From: Amycolatopsis sp. NBRC 101858
GTDB lineage: Bacteria; Actinomycetota; Actinomycetes; Mycobacteriales; Pseudonocardiaceae
Assembly (NCBI RefSeq): GCF_030269325.1
Contig: NZ_BSTD01000004.1
Span: 412,558-476,557, forward strand
Direction: 5' to 3'
Length of the DNA stretch: 64,000 nt
The notes beneath the pieces were generated by a model that was given only the letters and a program-made list of their open reading frames with translations, made no database searches and had not been told where the DNA came from. Both the position numbers and the translations under genes were made by a program. This document shows, piece after piece, positions 1 through 8,278 of this stretch (position 1 is the first letter of the stretch; each line of letters starts with the position of its first letter).

Positions 1-1432
1 CGCGCGGCGGCTGTTCGACGAGTCGCACGCGCTGCTGGCCCAGTCGTACCCGCCGGGCACGAAGTTCAAGCTGCAGCGGGACAACGGCGACAACGCGGCG
101 TACTACGTGATCGACCTGGTCGACCTGGAGCAGGTGGCGCCCGCGCTGCCGAAGCCGGCCGAGTGCACGTCGATCACCGCGTACGGCGCGGTGCCGAACG
201 ACGGCGTCGACGACGCCCCGGCGATCCAGCGCGCGGTGACCGACGACCAGAACGGCGTCATCCCCTGCGTCTGGATCCCGGAAGGCCAGTGGCGGCAGGA
301 GTCCAAGATCCTGACCGACGACCCGACCGTGCCCAACGGCGGCGGCCAGTACAACCAGATCGGCATCTCCAACGTGACGATCAAGGGTGCCGGCATGTGG
401 CGGTCGCAGCTGTACTCCCTGATCCAGCCGCAGGACGCGGGCACCATCAACCACCCGCACGAAGGCAACTTCGGGTTCGACATCGACAAGAACGTCCAGC
501 TCTCGGACATCGCCATCTTCGGCTCCGGCCGGATCCGCGGCGGGGACGGGAACGCCGAAGGCGGCGTCGGGCTCAACGGCCGGTTCGGCACCGGCACGAA
601 GATCTCCAACGTCTGGATCGAGCACGCCAACGTCGGCGTGTGGGTCGGCCGCGACTACAGCAACAAGCCCGAGCTGTGGGGCCCGGCCGACGGCCTGGAG
701 TTCAGCGGCATGCGGATCCGGGACACCTACGCCGACGGCATCAACTTCACCAACGGCACGCGCAACTCGCGGGTGTTCAACTCGTCCTTCCGCACCACCG
801 GGGACGACTCGCTCGCGGTGTGGGCCAACCAGTACGTGAAGGACCCGTCCGTCGACATCGGGCACGACAACGTGTTCACCAACAACACGATCCAGCTTCC
901 CTGGCGCGCCAACGGGATCGCGGTGTACGGCGGCTACGGGAACCGGATCGAGAACAACCTCGTTTACGACACGATGAACTACCCGGGCATCATGCTGGCG
1001 ACCGACCACGACCCGCTGCCGTTCTCCGGGCAGACGACGATCGCCAACAACGCCCTCTACCGCTGCGGCGGCGTCTTCTGGGGCGAGCAGCAGCAGTTCG
1101 GCGCGATCACGTTCTTCGCGCAGGGCAAGGATATCCCGGGGGTGACGCTGCGGGACACCGAGATCCACGACTCGACCTACGACGGCATCCAGTTCAAGAC
1201 CGGGGGAGGGGTGGTGACGGCGGCGGTCACGAACGTCAAGATCGACCAGTCGACCAACGGCGCCGGGATCCTCGCGATGAGCGGCGCCCGCGGCAGCGCG
1301 ACGCTGACGAACGTGACGATCTCCGGCTCGGCGAAGGGCGACGTCGTCATCCAGCCGGGGTCGCAGTTCGTGATCAACGGCGCCCCGATCGCTGGGGCTT
1401 CAGTCGCCGCGGGACGGCGTAACGGGAACTGA
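1..1432 (+). CDS. Secreted beta-helix glycosidase, GH87 (alpha-1,3-glucanase/mycodextranase)-like, 5' end missing
   Basis: The open frame (codons begin at base 2) runs in from the left edge without a start, so only the C-terminal part is present, about 476 residues. After a short beta-sandwich-like end (KLQRDNGDNAAYYVIDLVDL) comes a right-handed beta-helix opening with the pectate-lyase-like signature ITAYGAVPNDGVDDAPAIQ. Further in are YADGINFTNGTRNSRV and TTGDDSLAVWA. The DGINF followed by GDD-LA-W arrangement resembles the catalytic Asp cluster of GH87 alpha-1,3-glucanases. That is family knowledge; substrate is inferred. The ordinary alternative is a GH28-related or other beta-helix protein of unknown specificity. 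A strong hairpin follows the stop codon. Confidence 0.7.
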   Translation, partial: ARRLFDESHALLAQSYPPGTKFKLQRDNGDNAAYYVIDLVDLEQVAPALPKPAECTSITAYGAVPNDGVDDAPAIQRAVTDDQNGVIPCVWIPEGQWRQESKILTDDPTVPNGGGQYNQIGISNVTIKGAGMWRSQLYSLIQPQDAGTINHPHEGNFGFDIDKNVQLSDIAIFGSGRIRGGDGNAEGGVGLNGRFGTGTKISNVWIEHANVGVWVGRDYSNKPELWGPADGLEFSGMRIRDTYADGINFTNGTRNSRVFNSSFRTTGDDSLAVWANQYVKDPSVDIGHDNVFTNNTIQLPWRANGIAVYGGYGNRIENNLVYDTMNYPGIMLATDHDPLPFSGQTTIANNALYRCGGVFWGEQQQFGAITFFAQGKDIPGVTLRDTEIHDSTYDGIQFKTGGGVVTAAVTNVKIDQSTNGAGILAMSGARGSATLTNVTISGSAKGDVVIQPGSQFVINGAPIAGASVAAGRRNGN

Positions 1433-1435
1433 CAG

Positions 1436-1461
1436 GAGGGGGTGCCGCGAGGCACCCCCTC
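1436..1461. terminator. Bidirectional intrinsic-type terminator
   Basis: A perfect 11-bp stem GAGGGGGTGCC / GGCACCCCCTC with a GCGA loop sits between two convergent genes, four bases after the upstream stop and three before the downstream one. There is no U-tract, as is common in high-GC actinomycetes. Confidence 0.8.
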
Positions 1462-1464
1462 TCC

Positions 1465-2610
1465 TCACGCGTCGACCAGGTGCTCCCGCAGCAGTTCCCG
1501 GCGCCGCTTGTCGGTGACCCACCACTTGCGGGCCCCGGGCTTGCGGGCCTCGTACGCCAGCTGCTTGACGGTGCTGGCGCAGACGAGCTCCTTGACCTTC
1601 GCCCCCAGCCGGCCGCCGAGGTGGAGCCGGATCGCCGTGTCGTCGCGGCGGGAGAACTGGAAGATCCCGGCGCGGCGGCCGAGGCTCAGGCACTGGCCGG
1701 CGAACCCGACGGTGGCCGGGGCCGGAAGCGTGCCCGCGAGCCGGCTGAGCACCGTCTCGGCCGCCTGCGGGCCGAGCTGGACCGCCGACTGGCAGCCCAT
1801 CCGGTACGGCAGGTCCGACGGCGCCGCCGCGTCACCGGCCGCCACGATCCGGTCGTCGTCCACGCTGGTCAGCGTCTCGTCGGTGCGCAGGCGGCCCAGG
1901 GCGTCGGTGCTCAACCCGCTGCGCGCGGCCAGGTCCGGCACGCCGAAGCCGGCGGTCCACACGGTCACCGCGCTGGGCAGCTCACGGCCGTCGGCCAGTC
2001 GCACGGCGTCGCGGGTCACTTCGCTCACCACGGCGTCGGCGAGCACGGTCACGCCCAGCTTCGTCAGCCGCGCGGCCACCGCGTGCCGGCCCTTCGGGTG
2101 CAGGTACGGCCCGAGCTCACCGCCGCAGACCAGCGTCACCGCGCGCCCGGCTTCCGCCAGCTCGGCCGCGGTCTCGATCCCGGCCGGGCCGGCACCGACG
2201 ACCGTCACCGCGGACGCGGCGCCGAGGACCGGCCGCAGCTGCCGGGCCTCCTCGAAAGTCGTGACGGGGTGGGCGAATTCGGGGACGTTCGCGCCGGCGC
2301 TGCCGACGGCGTAGATCAGGTAGTCGTAGCCGAGGGGGCCCCCGCCGGCCAGTGTCACGTGGCGCGCGGCCGCGTCGATCCCGGTCACGCTGTCCACGAC
2401 CAGCCGGACGCGCTCGGCCAGGACGTCGCGGTAGGCCACCGCGGCGTCGCCGGAGCCGGCGGCGAGCTGGTGCAGCCGGATCCGCTCGACGAAGTGCGGA
2501 CGCGGGTTGACCAGGGTGACGGCGACGCCGTCGCGCCGGGTCAGGCGGTTGGCCGCCATGACGCCGGCGTAGCCGCCGCCGATCACGACGACCTCGGTGG
2601 GCTCGCTCAT
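1465..2610 (-). CDS. NAD(P)/FAD-dependent oxidoreductase, NDH-2-like
   Basis: A 381-residue flavoprotein of the pyridine-nucleotide-disulfide oxidoreductase fold. The N-terminal FAD Rossmann motif VVVIGGGYAG is at residues 7-16. A second nucleotide-binding motif VTVVGAGPAGIETAAEL lies near residue 150, and a late GDAA motif contacts FAD. No redox CxxC is visible, so it resembles type II NADH dehydrogenases rather than thioredoxin reductases. The ATG at 2610 is chosen because AAGGAG lies 8 bases upstream; a longer frame starting at 2670 has no such site. It probably passes electrons from NAD(P)H to a quinone or other acceptor, an inference from family only. Confidence 0.8.
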   Translation of the reverse strand: MSEPTEVVVIGGGYAGVMAANRLTRRDGVAVTLVNPRPHFVERIRLHQLAAGSGDAAVAYRDVLAERVRLVVDSVTGIDAAARHVTLAGGGPLGYDYLIYAVGSAGANVPEFAHPVTTFEEARQLRPVLGAASAVTVVGAGPAGIETAAELAEAGRAVTLVCGGELGPYLHPKGRHAVAARLTKLGVTVLADAVVSEVTRDAVRLADGRELPSAVTVWTAGFGVPDLAARSGLSTDALGRLRTDETLTSVDDDRIVAAGDAAAPSDLPYRMGCQSAVQLGPQAAETVLSRLAGTLPAPATVGFAGQCLSLGRRAGIFQFSRRDDTAIRLHLGGRLGAKVKELVCASTVKQLAYEARKPGARKWWVTDKRRRELLREHLVDA

Positions 2611-2699
2611 GGTGTCTCCTTCGATGCCGGGTTCGGCATGAAGACACCGGGTGGCCGGGCCCTGTGACACACCTGCACGGTGCCGGGCTGTGGTTCAGC

Positions 2700-2939
2700 T
2701 CACGCGCCGGTCGGGGACTTCGTCCACTGCAGGGCCGCGTGCCAGGCGGCGATCAGCGCCTCGTCGTCGGCGTAGCTCGGGCAGGTCCCGACCGGGACCC
2801 ACGCCTGCTCGACCGGTTCGCCGTCTTCGACGCGCACCACGGTCACCCCGGCGTATTCCAGCACTTCGCGGCCGTGCCCGGCGGGGACCGAGACCGCGCG
2901 GGTGCCCAACCGCAGCCGCACCTGTCGTTCGCCCGTCAT
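2700..2939 (-). CDS. Small protein of unknown function (79 aa)
   Basis: ATG start with GGGGAG about 10 bases upstream, and codon use like its neighbours. The protein begins MTGERQVRLRLGTRAVSVPAG and has a single Cys (VGTCPSYADDE); I recognise no domain. It lies upstream of the flavoprotein gene on the same strand, with 89 bases between them, so co-transcription is possible. Its reality rests on start, ribosome site and codon pattern only. Confidence 0.5.
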   Translation of the reverse strand: MTGERQVRLRLGTRAVSVPAGHGREVLEYAGVTVVRVEDGEPVEQAWVPVGTCPSYADDEALIAAWHAALQWTKSPTGA

Positions 2940-3162
2940 CGACCCCCGCTCTCCCCTGTGATGCTCGACGGTGGTGTCGCGTTCCGGCCGTGATCTGTAA
3001 CAGCCCGGCCCCCGCGTGCGGTAAACGGCAGGAATGACCCGGCCAATGGCAGCCGGGTGGCGAACGGGTACGTCCGTTCGCGCTAATCCGGGTGTAACGA
3101 TCTCCCGGCCCGGTCATCCCGAGGTCGCGGGGGGAAATCGTTCTGGGGGAGGTGCCGAAGAC

Positions 3163-3543
3163 ATGACGCGGGAAAGTTTCGAGTTCGAGGCGGATCCGGC
3201 GCAGATCAGGCTGGTGCGGTCCTGGGTGCGCGAGCAGCTGGCCGCGAGTGACGTGCCGGCCGAGGTGGCGGCGGACGTCGTGCTGATCACCGGCGAGCTG
3301 GCGACGAACGCCGTCCGGCACGCCGGCGGCCCCCTGCGCGTCCTGTTGATCTGCTCGGACGCCGCGGTGTGGATCGGGGTCGAGGACGCCGGCGGGTCCG
3401 CGTGGTTCGACCCGGTCGTGCCCGACGCCGCGCCGGCGGGCACCGGGCTCACCCTGGTGGCCGCGTGTTCCGACCGGCGCGGGCACTTCCACCGCCGCGA
3501 CGGCGGCAAGACCGTGTGGGCGGAGATCCCGCTGGCGTCGTGA
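3163..3543 (+). CDS. RsbW/SpoIIAB-like ATP-binding (HATPase_c) protein
   Basis: A 126-residue single-domain GHKL ATPase. The N-box ELATNAVRHAGG, a G1-like VEDAGG and the G2 box GTGLTLV are all present in order. Such proteins are usually anti-sigma factor or anti-anti-sigma kinases in stress or developmental switches. No partner sigma or antagonist gene is adjacent, so its partner is unknown. The ATG at 3163 is preferred over an in-frame ATG 129 bases earlier because a purine-rich GGGGGAGG lies just upstream of it. Confidence 0.8.
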   Translation: MTRESFEFEADPAQIRLVRSWVREQLAASDVPAEVAADVVLITGELATNAVRHAGGPLRVLLICSDAAVWIGVEDAGGSAWFDPVVPDAAPAGTGLTLVAACSDRRGHFHRRDGGKTVWAEIPLAS

Positions 3544-3549
3544 CCCCGG

Positions 3550-4428
3550 TCAGCCGGTCTGCTCGCGGATCCAGGCGGCGACCACGTCGACGCGGGCGAT
3601 CGTCTCCGCGCCCGGCTGGGGGCACGGCGGCCCCGTGTTCACGATGGCGATCAGGCGCGCGGTGCGGTCGTTGTCGTCCGAGACGAAGAACGGCCCGCCC
3701 GAGTCCTCCGGGCACGGGCCGTTGTCGACCGTGCGCGTGCCGATCGGCAGGGCCTCCAGGGTCGAGGAGGCGATGCCCGAAACCCGGAACCGCCCGCGCT
3801 TGAGGTGGTCGGACGGGCCGAGCACGGTCGCGGAGTGCGAGCCCCAGCCCGCGAACTGCAGTTCCTGACCGACCGACGGGCGCTTCGTGGCCAGCTCCAC
3901 CGGGGCGATGTCGTCCACCGGCGCGCTGAGCTTCGCCACCGCCAGGTCGTTGACCGGCGACTGGCGGACGTCGACGACCACCGCCGTGTGCCCGCCCGGG
4001 TCGCTGTCCTTGAGCCTGCCGATCGTGACGGTCATCGTGTACGGCGGCCGGCCGCCGATCCGCGCGTCCTTGATGTCGTGGAAGCAGTGCCCGGCCGTGA
4101 CGACCCACTGCGGCGCCACCAGCGAGCCGCTGCAGGCGCCGTCGCGAACGCCGCCGCCCTCGACCGGGATGTCGTCCGACGTCAGTTTCGCGTTGAACGG
4201 CAGGATCGGGCTCGGCGCGGGCTTCGTCGAAGCCGGTGGCGCGGGCGCCGGGTCACGGCCCAAAGCGGTGATGTCGGGCAGGCTGTGGCCGCCGAGCGCG
4301 GCGGCCAGCGCGGGCCCGGCCGGCGCGCCGATGGCGGCGTTGGCGAACGCGATACCGGCCCCCACCAGCACCGCGACGGCCACGGCACGCGCGCGGAAGC
4401 GCCGCCGTCGATCCGAAATCGTCCTCAC
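3550..4428 (-). CDS. Secreted trypsin-like serine protease (S1 family)
   Basis: A 292-residue S1 peptidase. An Arg-rich N-terminus and a hydrophobic stretch (AVAVAVLVGAGIAFANAAIGAPA) form a signal peptide, followed by a Pro/Ala-rich propeptide. The catalytic triad is complete: His in TAGHC, Asp in NDLAV and Ser in CPEDSGGPFF. Two disulfide-type Cys pairs surround these motifs. The start is GTG at 4428 with only a weak AAGAG upstream. It ends six bases from the convergent ATPase gene. Substrate unknown. Confidence 0.85.
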   Translation of the reverse strand: MRTISDRRRRFRARAVAVAVLVGAGIAFANAAIGAPAGPALAAALGGHSLPDITALGRDPAPAPPASTKPAPSPILPFNAKLTSDDIPVEGGGVRDGACSGSLVAPQWVVTAGHCFHDIKDARIGGRPPYTMTVTIGRLKDSDPGGHTAVVVDVRQSPVNDLAVAKLSAPVDDIAPVELATKRPSVGQELQFAGWGSHSATVLGPSDHLKRGRFRVSGIASSTLEALPIGTRTVDNGPCPEDSGGPFFVSDDNDRTARLIAIVNTGPPCPQPGAETIARVDVVAAWIREQTG

Positions 4429-4479
4429 ACTCTTAATGCACGGATGAGAGCCCGGTTTGGTTGTGCGGAGTCGGACATG

Positions 4480-5106
4480 TCACGGCCGTTTGCGGGACGC
4501 CTTCGCTGTCGCGATCGCCGGCCACAGCACCGAAACGACCGCTTCGGGGATTTCGTCCCGGCTTTCCCCCCGGTAGAAGGCGGCGAAGTAGCTGCCGAAG
4601 CACATCGTCGCGATGGTGTGCCGGTCGATGCCGTCCTGGACCGCGCCGCGTTCCTGCAGCTCGGTCAGCACGTTCTCGACCAGCGTGACCCGCGGCTCGA
4701 CCGCGTGTTCGCGCAGGATCCCGAGCAGCTCCGGCGTCCGGATCGCCTCGCCGGCGAAGTTGCCCATGAGGACCATGGCGTCCGGGTTGAAGTAGGCGGG
4801 GTCCAGTCGCCGGACGGCTTCGACGAACGCCTCGCGCGGCGCCAGGCCGCTCAGGTCGACGGCATAGCTGTCCCGCTGCTTGCGGAAGCCGTAGTCCAGC
4901 GCGTCGACGACCAGCTCGAACTTGGTGCTCCACCGCCGGTAGAGCGTCGGGCGGCTGACCTTCGCGTCGGTGGCGATGTCGCCGATCGTCATGAGCGAGT
5001 AGCCGTCGCGGACCAGGCGATCGCGCGTGGCCAGGATGATCGCCTCGTCGAGCGCGGCGTCGCGGGGACGGCCGCCGGGCCGGGGCGCGGTCTCCTCCGA
5101 GGTCAT
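4480..5106 (-). CDS. TetR-family repressor, probable regulator of the adjacent nitroaromatic genes
   Basis: A 208-residue TetR-type regulator with the N-terminal helix-turn-helix (MTIGDIATDAKVSRPTLYRRW) and a divergent ligand-binding C-terminal part. It is transcribed away from the hydroxylaminobenzoate lyase-like gene. The 107-base gap holds a 20-bp imperfect palindrome centred at 5152/5153, so self-repression and control of the divergent operon are likely. The ligand is inferred to be an aromatic acid or nitroaromatic compound; nothing in the protein proves that. Confidence 0.85.
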   Translation of the reverse strand: MTSEETAPRPGGRPRDAALDEAIILATRDRLVRDGYSLMTIGDIATDAKVSRPTLYRRWSTKFELVVDALDYGFRKQRDSYAVDLSGLAPREAFVEAVRRLDPAYFNPDAMVLMGNFAGEAIRTPELLGILREHAVEPRVTLVENVLTELQERGAVQDGIDRHTIATMCFGSYFAAFYRGESRDEIPEAVVSVLWPAIATAKASRKRP

Positions 5107-5125
5107 CGCCCGAGCCTAGCGGATA

Positions 5126-5169
5126 CGTTACGGCCAATCGCTGTTAAGTTACGATACTTGACTGTAACG
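5126..5169. promoter_or_regulatory. Operator region between TetR and pnbB-like genes
   Basis: GTTAAGTTACGATACTTGAC (5143-5162) is symmetric at 14 of 20 positions. GTTACG recurs at 5127 and 5148, 21 bp (two helical turns) apart. CGTTAC at 5126 mirrors GTAACG at 5164. The AT-rich island in GC-rich surroundings fits a TetR operator overlapping divergent promoters. Confidence 0.6.
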
Positions 5170-5213
5170 AAACACTGGCTTACCTTCGGATCATCGGACG
5201 GAAGGAGCCCACG

Positions 5214-5723
5214 ATGACCACCGCCCAGCAGCTGATCGACCGCAGCGTCCCGTTCCTCGACGCCGTCAAGAACCGGACCGCGGGCGGGGAGCTGGAGACC
5301 TGGCTCAACGAGCACCACGGGCCCGGCAGCCCGCTGTACGACGACCTCGCGCGCATGATCACCGACGGCGTCCGCGCCGGCTGGGCCGCGAACATCGAGG
5401 TCGACGGCCCGAAGTACCGCCGCAGCCGGATCTCCGACCCCCAGGACGTCCTCAACTACTTCAGCGTCACCGCCGTCTACATGGACAGCGTCGAGCCCTA
5501 CCGCGGGCAGTACCACCAGCACCCGTACGGCGAGCTCAACCTGGTGGTGCCCCTCGACCCCGGCGCGACGCTGAGGGGCCCGCGCGGCTGGAGCGGCCCG
5601 GGCTGGACCGCGCCAGGCCCGGGCAGCCACCACTACCCGGAGGTCAAGGGCGGCGCGCTGATCGCCCTCTTCTACCTGCCGGCGGGCCGGATCTCCTACG
5701 ACATCACCCCGCCGGCCGAGTGA
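5214..5723 (+). CDS. pnbB: 4-hydroxylaminobenzoate lyase-like protein (PnbB / DUF4863 family)
   Basis: A 169-residue cupin-like protein. The C-terminal half carries the family's ELNLVVPLDPGA, GPGSHHYPEVKGG and LFYLPAGRISYD stretches. The known family member PnbB converts 4-hydroxylaminobenzoate to protocatechuate with release of ammonia. ATG at 5214 has GGAAGGAG eight bases upstream. The stop overlaps the next start by 4 bases, so it is translationally coupled to a nitroreductase, the enzyme that would make its substrate. Assignment is from remembered family motifs plus context. Confidence 0.65.
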   Translation: MTTAQQLIDRSVPFLDAVKNRTAGGELETWLNEHHGPGSPLYDDLARMITDGVRAGWAANIEVDGPKYRRSRISDPQDVLNYFSVTAVYMDSVEPYRGQYHQHPYGELNLVVPLDPGATLRGPRGWSGPGWTAPGPGSHHYPEVKGGALIALFYLPAGRISYDITPPAE

Positions 5724-6418
5724 GCACCACCGTCGAGGAGGCGCTGCTGACGCGGCGCAGCTGCCGGGCGTTCCGGCCGGATCCGGTGCCGCGCGCCGAC
5801 GTCGAGCGGCTGCTGGCCCTGGCGGCCCGGTCGGCCAGCAACTCCAACTGCCAGCCGTGGCGGGTGCACGTGCTGACCGGGGCGGCGAAACGGGCGCTCA
5901 GCGCGGACCTGCTGGGTGCGCACGACGAAGGCCGCCGCTCGGCGGGGGAGTTCGCGTACCAGCCCGGCGCGGACGAGTGGCGCGAGCCGTTCCGCTCGCG
6001 CCGCCGCCGCTTCGGCGAAGGGCTCTACCGGGACGCGCTCGGCATCGAGCCCGGCGACCCGGCCGGCCGCCTCGGCCACCACCGGCGCAACTACGACTTC
6101 TTCGGCGCACCGGTCGGCATGGTCCTGACGGTCAGCCGACTGCCCCTGCAAGGTGCGCTGATCGACGCGGGCCTGTTCCTGCAGGCGCTGATGCTGGCGG
6201 CGCGCGGAGCCGGGCTGCACACGTGCGCGCAGGCGTCGCTGATCGACTACCACCCGGTCCTGCGCCGCCACGTCGACGTGCCCGGCGACCACGTGATCGT
6301 CTGCGGGGTCGCGCTCGGGTACGCCGACGAAAGCCACCGGCTGAGCGGCCACCGCACGACGCGCGAGCCGGTGTCGTCGTTCGCGACCTTCCACGACGGC
6401 CTCCGGGACCCGGGCTGA
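5720..6418 (+). CDS. Nitroreductase-family flavoprotein (probable nitrobenzoate reductase partner)
   Basis: A 232-residue FMN-dependent nitroreductase. The family opening motif RRSCRAFRPDPVP and the RSASNSNCQPWRV segment are near the N-terminus; a conserved GLHTCAQASL segment is in the C-terminal third. The GTG start overlaps the preceding stop (GTGA). With the lyase-like gene it gives a plausible two-step route: nitro group to hydroxylamine, then lyase. The divergent TetR likely controls both. Actual substrate could differ; many nitroreductases are promiscuous. Confidence 0.8.
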   Translation: MSTTVEEALLTRRSCRAFRPDPVPRADVERLLALAARSASNSNCQPWRVHVLTGAAKRALSADLLGAHDEGRRSAGEFAYQPGADEWREPFRSRRRRFGEGLYRDALGIEPGDPAGRLGHHRRNYDFFGAPVGMVLTVSRLPLQGALIDAGLFLQALMLAARGAGLHTCAQASLIDYHPVLRRHVDVPGDHVIVCGVALGYADESHRLSGHRTTREPVSSFATFHDGLRDPG

Positions 6419-6420
6419 GC

Positions 6421-7299
6421 TCAGGGGCGTTGCCCCACCTCGTCGACGTAGGTCTTCACCAGCACGGCGCTGTCCTGGGTACCCAGGAACTGGTAGGTCG
6501 TGGCGTCGAAGACCAGCACGATCGGCTGCGCCTTCGGCGAGGAGCCCGGGGGCACCGGGAACCTGATCCCGACACCCGGACGGCCGGCGCCGTCGGTGAC
6601 GTGGTCCAGGGCCGTCAGGCCCGGCACCTTCGCCGCCGCCTCGAACAGCGCCGCGTAGGACGCGGGCTGGAGGACCTGCTCGTAGGCGAGGGTGTAGACG
6701 GCCTTGCCGATGTAGGTGGCCCGGCCGTCGCGATCGGCCTCCTTTCCGTAGAGGTAGGCCAGCATCGCGTCGGCCGTCGTCGGCAGGTCCGTCCGGTAGA
6801 CCGACTTGGGTGCGCAGTCCTGGAGCGTCCCTTCCGCGCGCGGGTCGTTCGTGCCGTACATCGGCGCCTTGCCGTTGCGGCAGCCACCTTCCTTGGTGCT
6901 GCCGATCAGGCTGTCCCGGGTGCCGTCGACCGAGAGCCAGACCTCGCGGTCGGGGGGAACGGCGTACCCGGTCTTCACGTACAGGAACTGGTCCGGGCGC
7001 GGCGGCTTGGCCGGCTCCTTCAGGGCGGTGCTCGCCGCTTCGGTCAGCACCTTGACCGGGTCGGCGTGCGCGACGCCGGGGCCGATGCCCACCTGCTCGG
7101 CCGGGCCGAGTGCCACGACCGCGGTGATCGCCGCGGCCAGGCCGATCGAGGCGCCGGCGGCCCAGAACCAGCGCCGGGACCGGTGCGGCCGTTCCCCGCG
7201 CGCCGCGGCCAGCAGTCGCTCCCGCGCCGGGGCGAGGTGCTCCGACGACGCGAAGCCGATGGCCTCCGCGCGGTCTCGGATCAGGTCGAGCTCATCCAT
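6421..7299 (-). CDS. CU044_5270-type membrane protein paired with ECF sigma factor
   Basis: A 292-residue protein with a soluble N-terminal segment (about 45 residues), one transmembrane helix (FWAAGASIGLAAAITAVVAL, about 44-63) and a long extracytoplasmic domain with two conserved-looking Cys (GGCRNGK, LQDCAPK). It begins eight bases inside the upstream sigma gene, so it is translationally coupled. Proteins of this type sit next to ECF sigma factors in actinomycetes and may act as their membrane-bound regulators. No zinc-binding HxxxCxxC anti-sigma motif is visible, so direct anti-sigma function is inference. Confidence 0.65.
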   Translation of the reverse strand: MDELDLIRDRAEAIGFASSEHLAPARERLLAAARGERPHRSRRWFWAAGASIGLAAAITAVVALGPAEQVGIGPGVAHADPVKVLTEAASTALKEPAKPPRPDQFLYVKTGYAVPPDREVWLSVDGTRDSLIGSTKEGGCRNGKAPMYGTNDPRAEGTLQDCAPKSVYRTDLPTTADAMLAYLYGKEADRDGRATYIGKAVYTLAYEQVLQPASYAALFEAAAKVPGLTALDHVTDGAGRPGVGIRFPVPPGSSPKAQPIVLVFDATTYQFLGTQDSAVLVKTYVDEVGQRP

Positions 7300-7882
7300 G
7301 GCTGAAGGTCTCCTTCGTGAGGTCGAGGGCGCCGAGTTCGGCGCGGACGTGGGTGCGGGCGCGGTTCAGCCGCGACTTCACGGTGCCGACGGGGATGCCC
7401 AGCGCTTCGGCGACCTCCTGGTAGCCCAGCCCCTCCGCGGCGACGAGCAGCAGGACGTCCCGCTCGCGCGGGCGCAGCGCGGCCAGCGCCCGGTCGAGGT
7501 CCGGCCCCAGCGCCTGGGCACTGACCCGGTCGGCGACCCGGTCGGCGTGGCCGTCGTCCACGGCGGGCGGCCCGACGGCCAGGCGGAGCTTGAGTTCGCG
7601 CACTTCGGCCCGCCACCGGCGCGAGACGAGGTTGGTGGCGATGCCGTAGAGCCAGGGCCGGGCGTCCGGCCGCGCCGGGTCGAACTTCGCGCGCTTGCCG
7701 AACGCGATGAGGAAGGTGTCCGCGAGGACGTCGTCCGCCGCGGTCGGGCCCAGCCGCCGGGCCAGGTAGCGGTGGATGTGCCGGGCGTGGCGGTCGAAGA
7801 TGACCGCGAACAGGCTCGGCTCCTGCCGCGACCGCGCGATCACGCTCGCGTCGTCGTCGGCTTCGGTGTCTTCCGGGGTCAT
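7292..7882 (-). CDS. ECF-type RNA polymerase sigma factor
   Basis: A 196-residue sigma-70 family protein with region 2 (FDRHARHIHRYLARRLG, DVLADTFLIAFGKR, ARPWLYGIATNL) and region 4 (LRPRERDVLLLVAAEGLGYQEVAEALGIPVGTVKSRLNRAR). Regions 3 and 1 are lacking, as expected for ECF sigmas. It shares an overlapping operon with the membrane protein downstream, probably its regulator. Target promoters cannot be read from the window. The divergent beta-helix gene may be one, but this is speculative. Confidence 0.9.
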   Translation of the reverse strand: MTPEDTEADDDASVIARSRQEPSLFAVIFDRHARHIHRYLARRLGPTAADDVLADTFLIAFGKRAKFDPARPDARPWLYGIATNLVSRRWRAEVRELKLRLAVGPPAVDDGHADRVADRVSAQALGPDLDRALAALRPRERDVLLLVAAEGLGYQEVAEALGIPVGTVKSRLNRARTHVRAELGALDLTKETFSHG

Positions 7883-8019
7883 CGCCCGCCTCTCGCTGCG
7901 CAGAGTGTCATCTGCTGTTCTCGCCGGCGCGGGAACGGGTTCCGGGGAGAGCGGGGAAAGTGACCCAGGTCACGATGGCCGGGTATGCGCCCGGTATTCG
8001 GAAGGTTACTTTACTAAGT

Positions 8020-8135
8020 GGCGGTCGCGTTGTATGTTCGTCTGACCGCCGCCTTCAAGCAGTCCTGGTGAAAACCAGTCAGCTACGGAGGAGCTCTTGA
8101 TCAGACCGGCAATCGCCTTTCCCGGCGCCGTCTAG
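8020..8135 (+). promoter_or_regulatory. Structured 5' leader candidate upstream of beta-helix gene
   Basis: The 396-base gap 7883-8278 has an AT-rich segment near 8001-8019 and then a hairpin GGCGGTC / GACCGCC (8020-8026 with 8044-8050). A second hairpin CTGGT-GAAA-ACCAG (8065-8078) has a GNRA tetraloop. A strong GGAGGAG follows at 8087-8093, four bases before a TTG micro-ORF. I cannot match it to a known riboswitch consensus. The rest of the gap, 8136-8266, shows nothing clear. Confidence 0.4.
8097..8135 (+). CDS. Possible 12-codon leader micro-ORF
   Basis: TTG start four bases after GGAGGAG, then MIRPAIAFPGAV and TAG. It ends 143 bases before the TTG start of the beta-helix gene. Strength of the ribosome site is the only real evidence. 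It may be a regulatory leader peptide or chance. Confidence 0.25.
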   Translation: MIRPAIAFPGAV

Positions 8136-8278
8136 CATTCCCGCATTCCCGGCCCGCGTCCGGCCGTAGTCCCGCCGGACCGTCACGCCGGCGGCCTGCC
8201 GCGCCCGCCGGACCCGTCCTGGTACGCCCGAGCCGACCACGGCCCGGCGTTTCACCGACCCCTTTTCCGGAGGTTTCC

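Noticed and set aside
5126..5169. GTTACG repeats as an attachment site or transposon end
   Set aside because: There is no integrase, transposase or target duplication nearby. Position between divergent regulator and target genes fits an operator.
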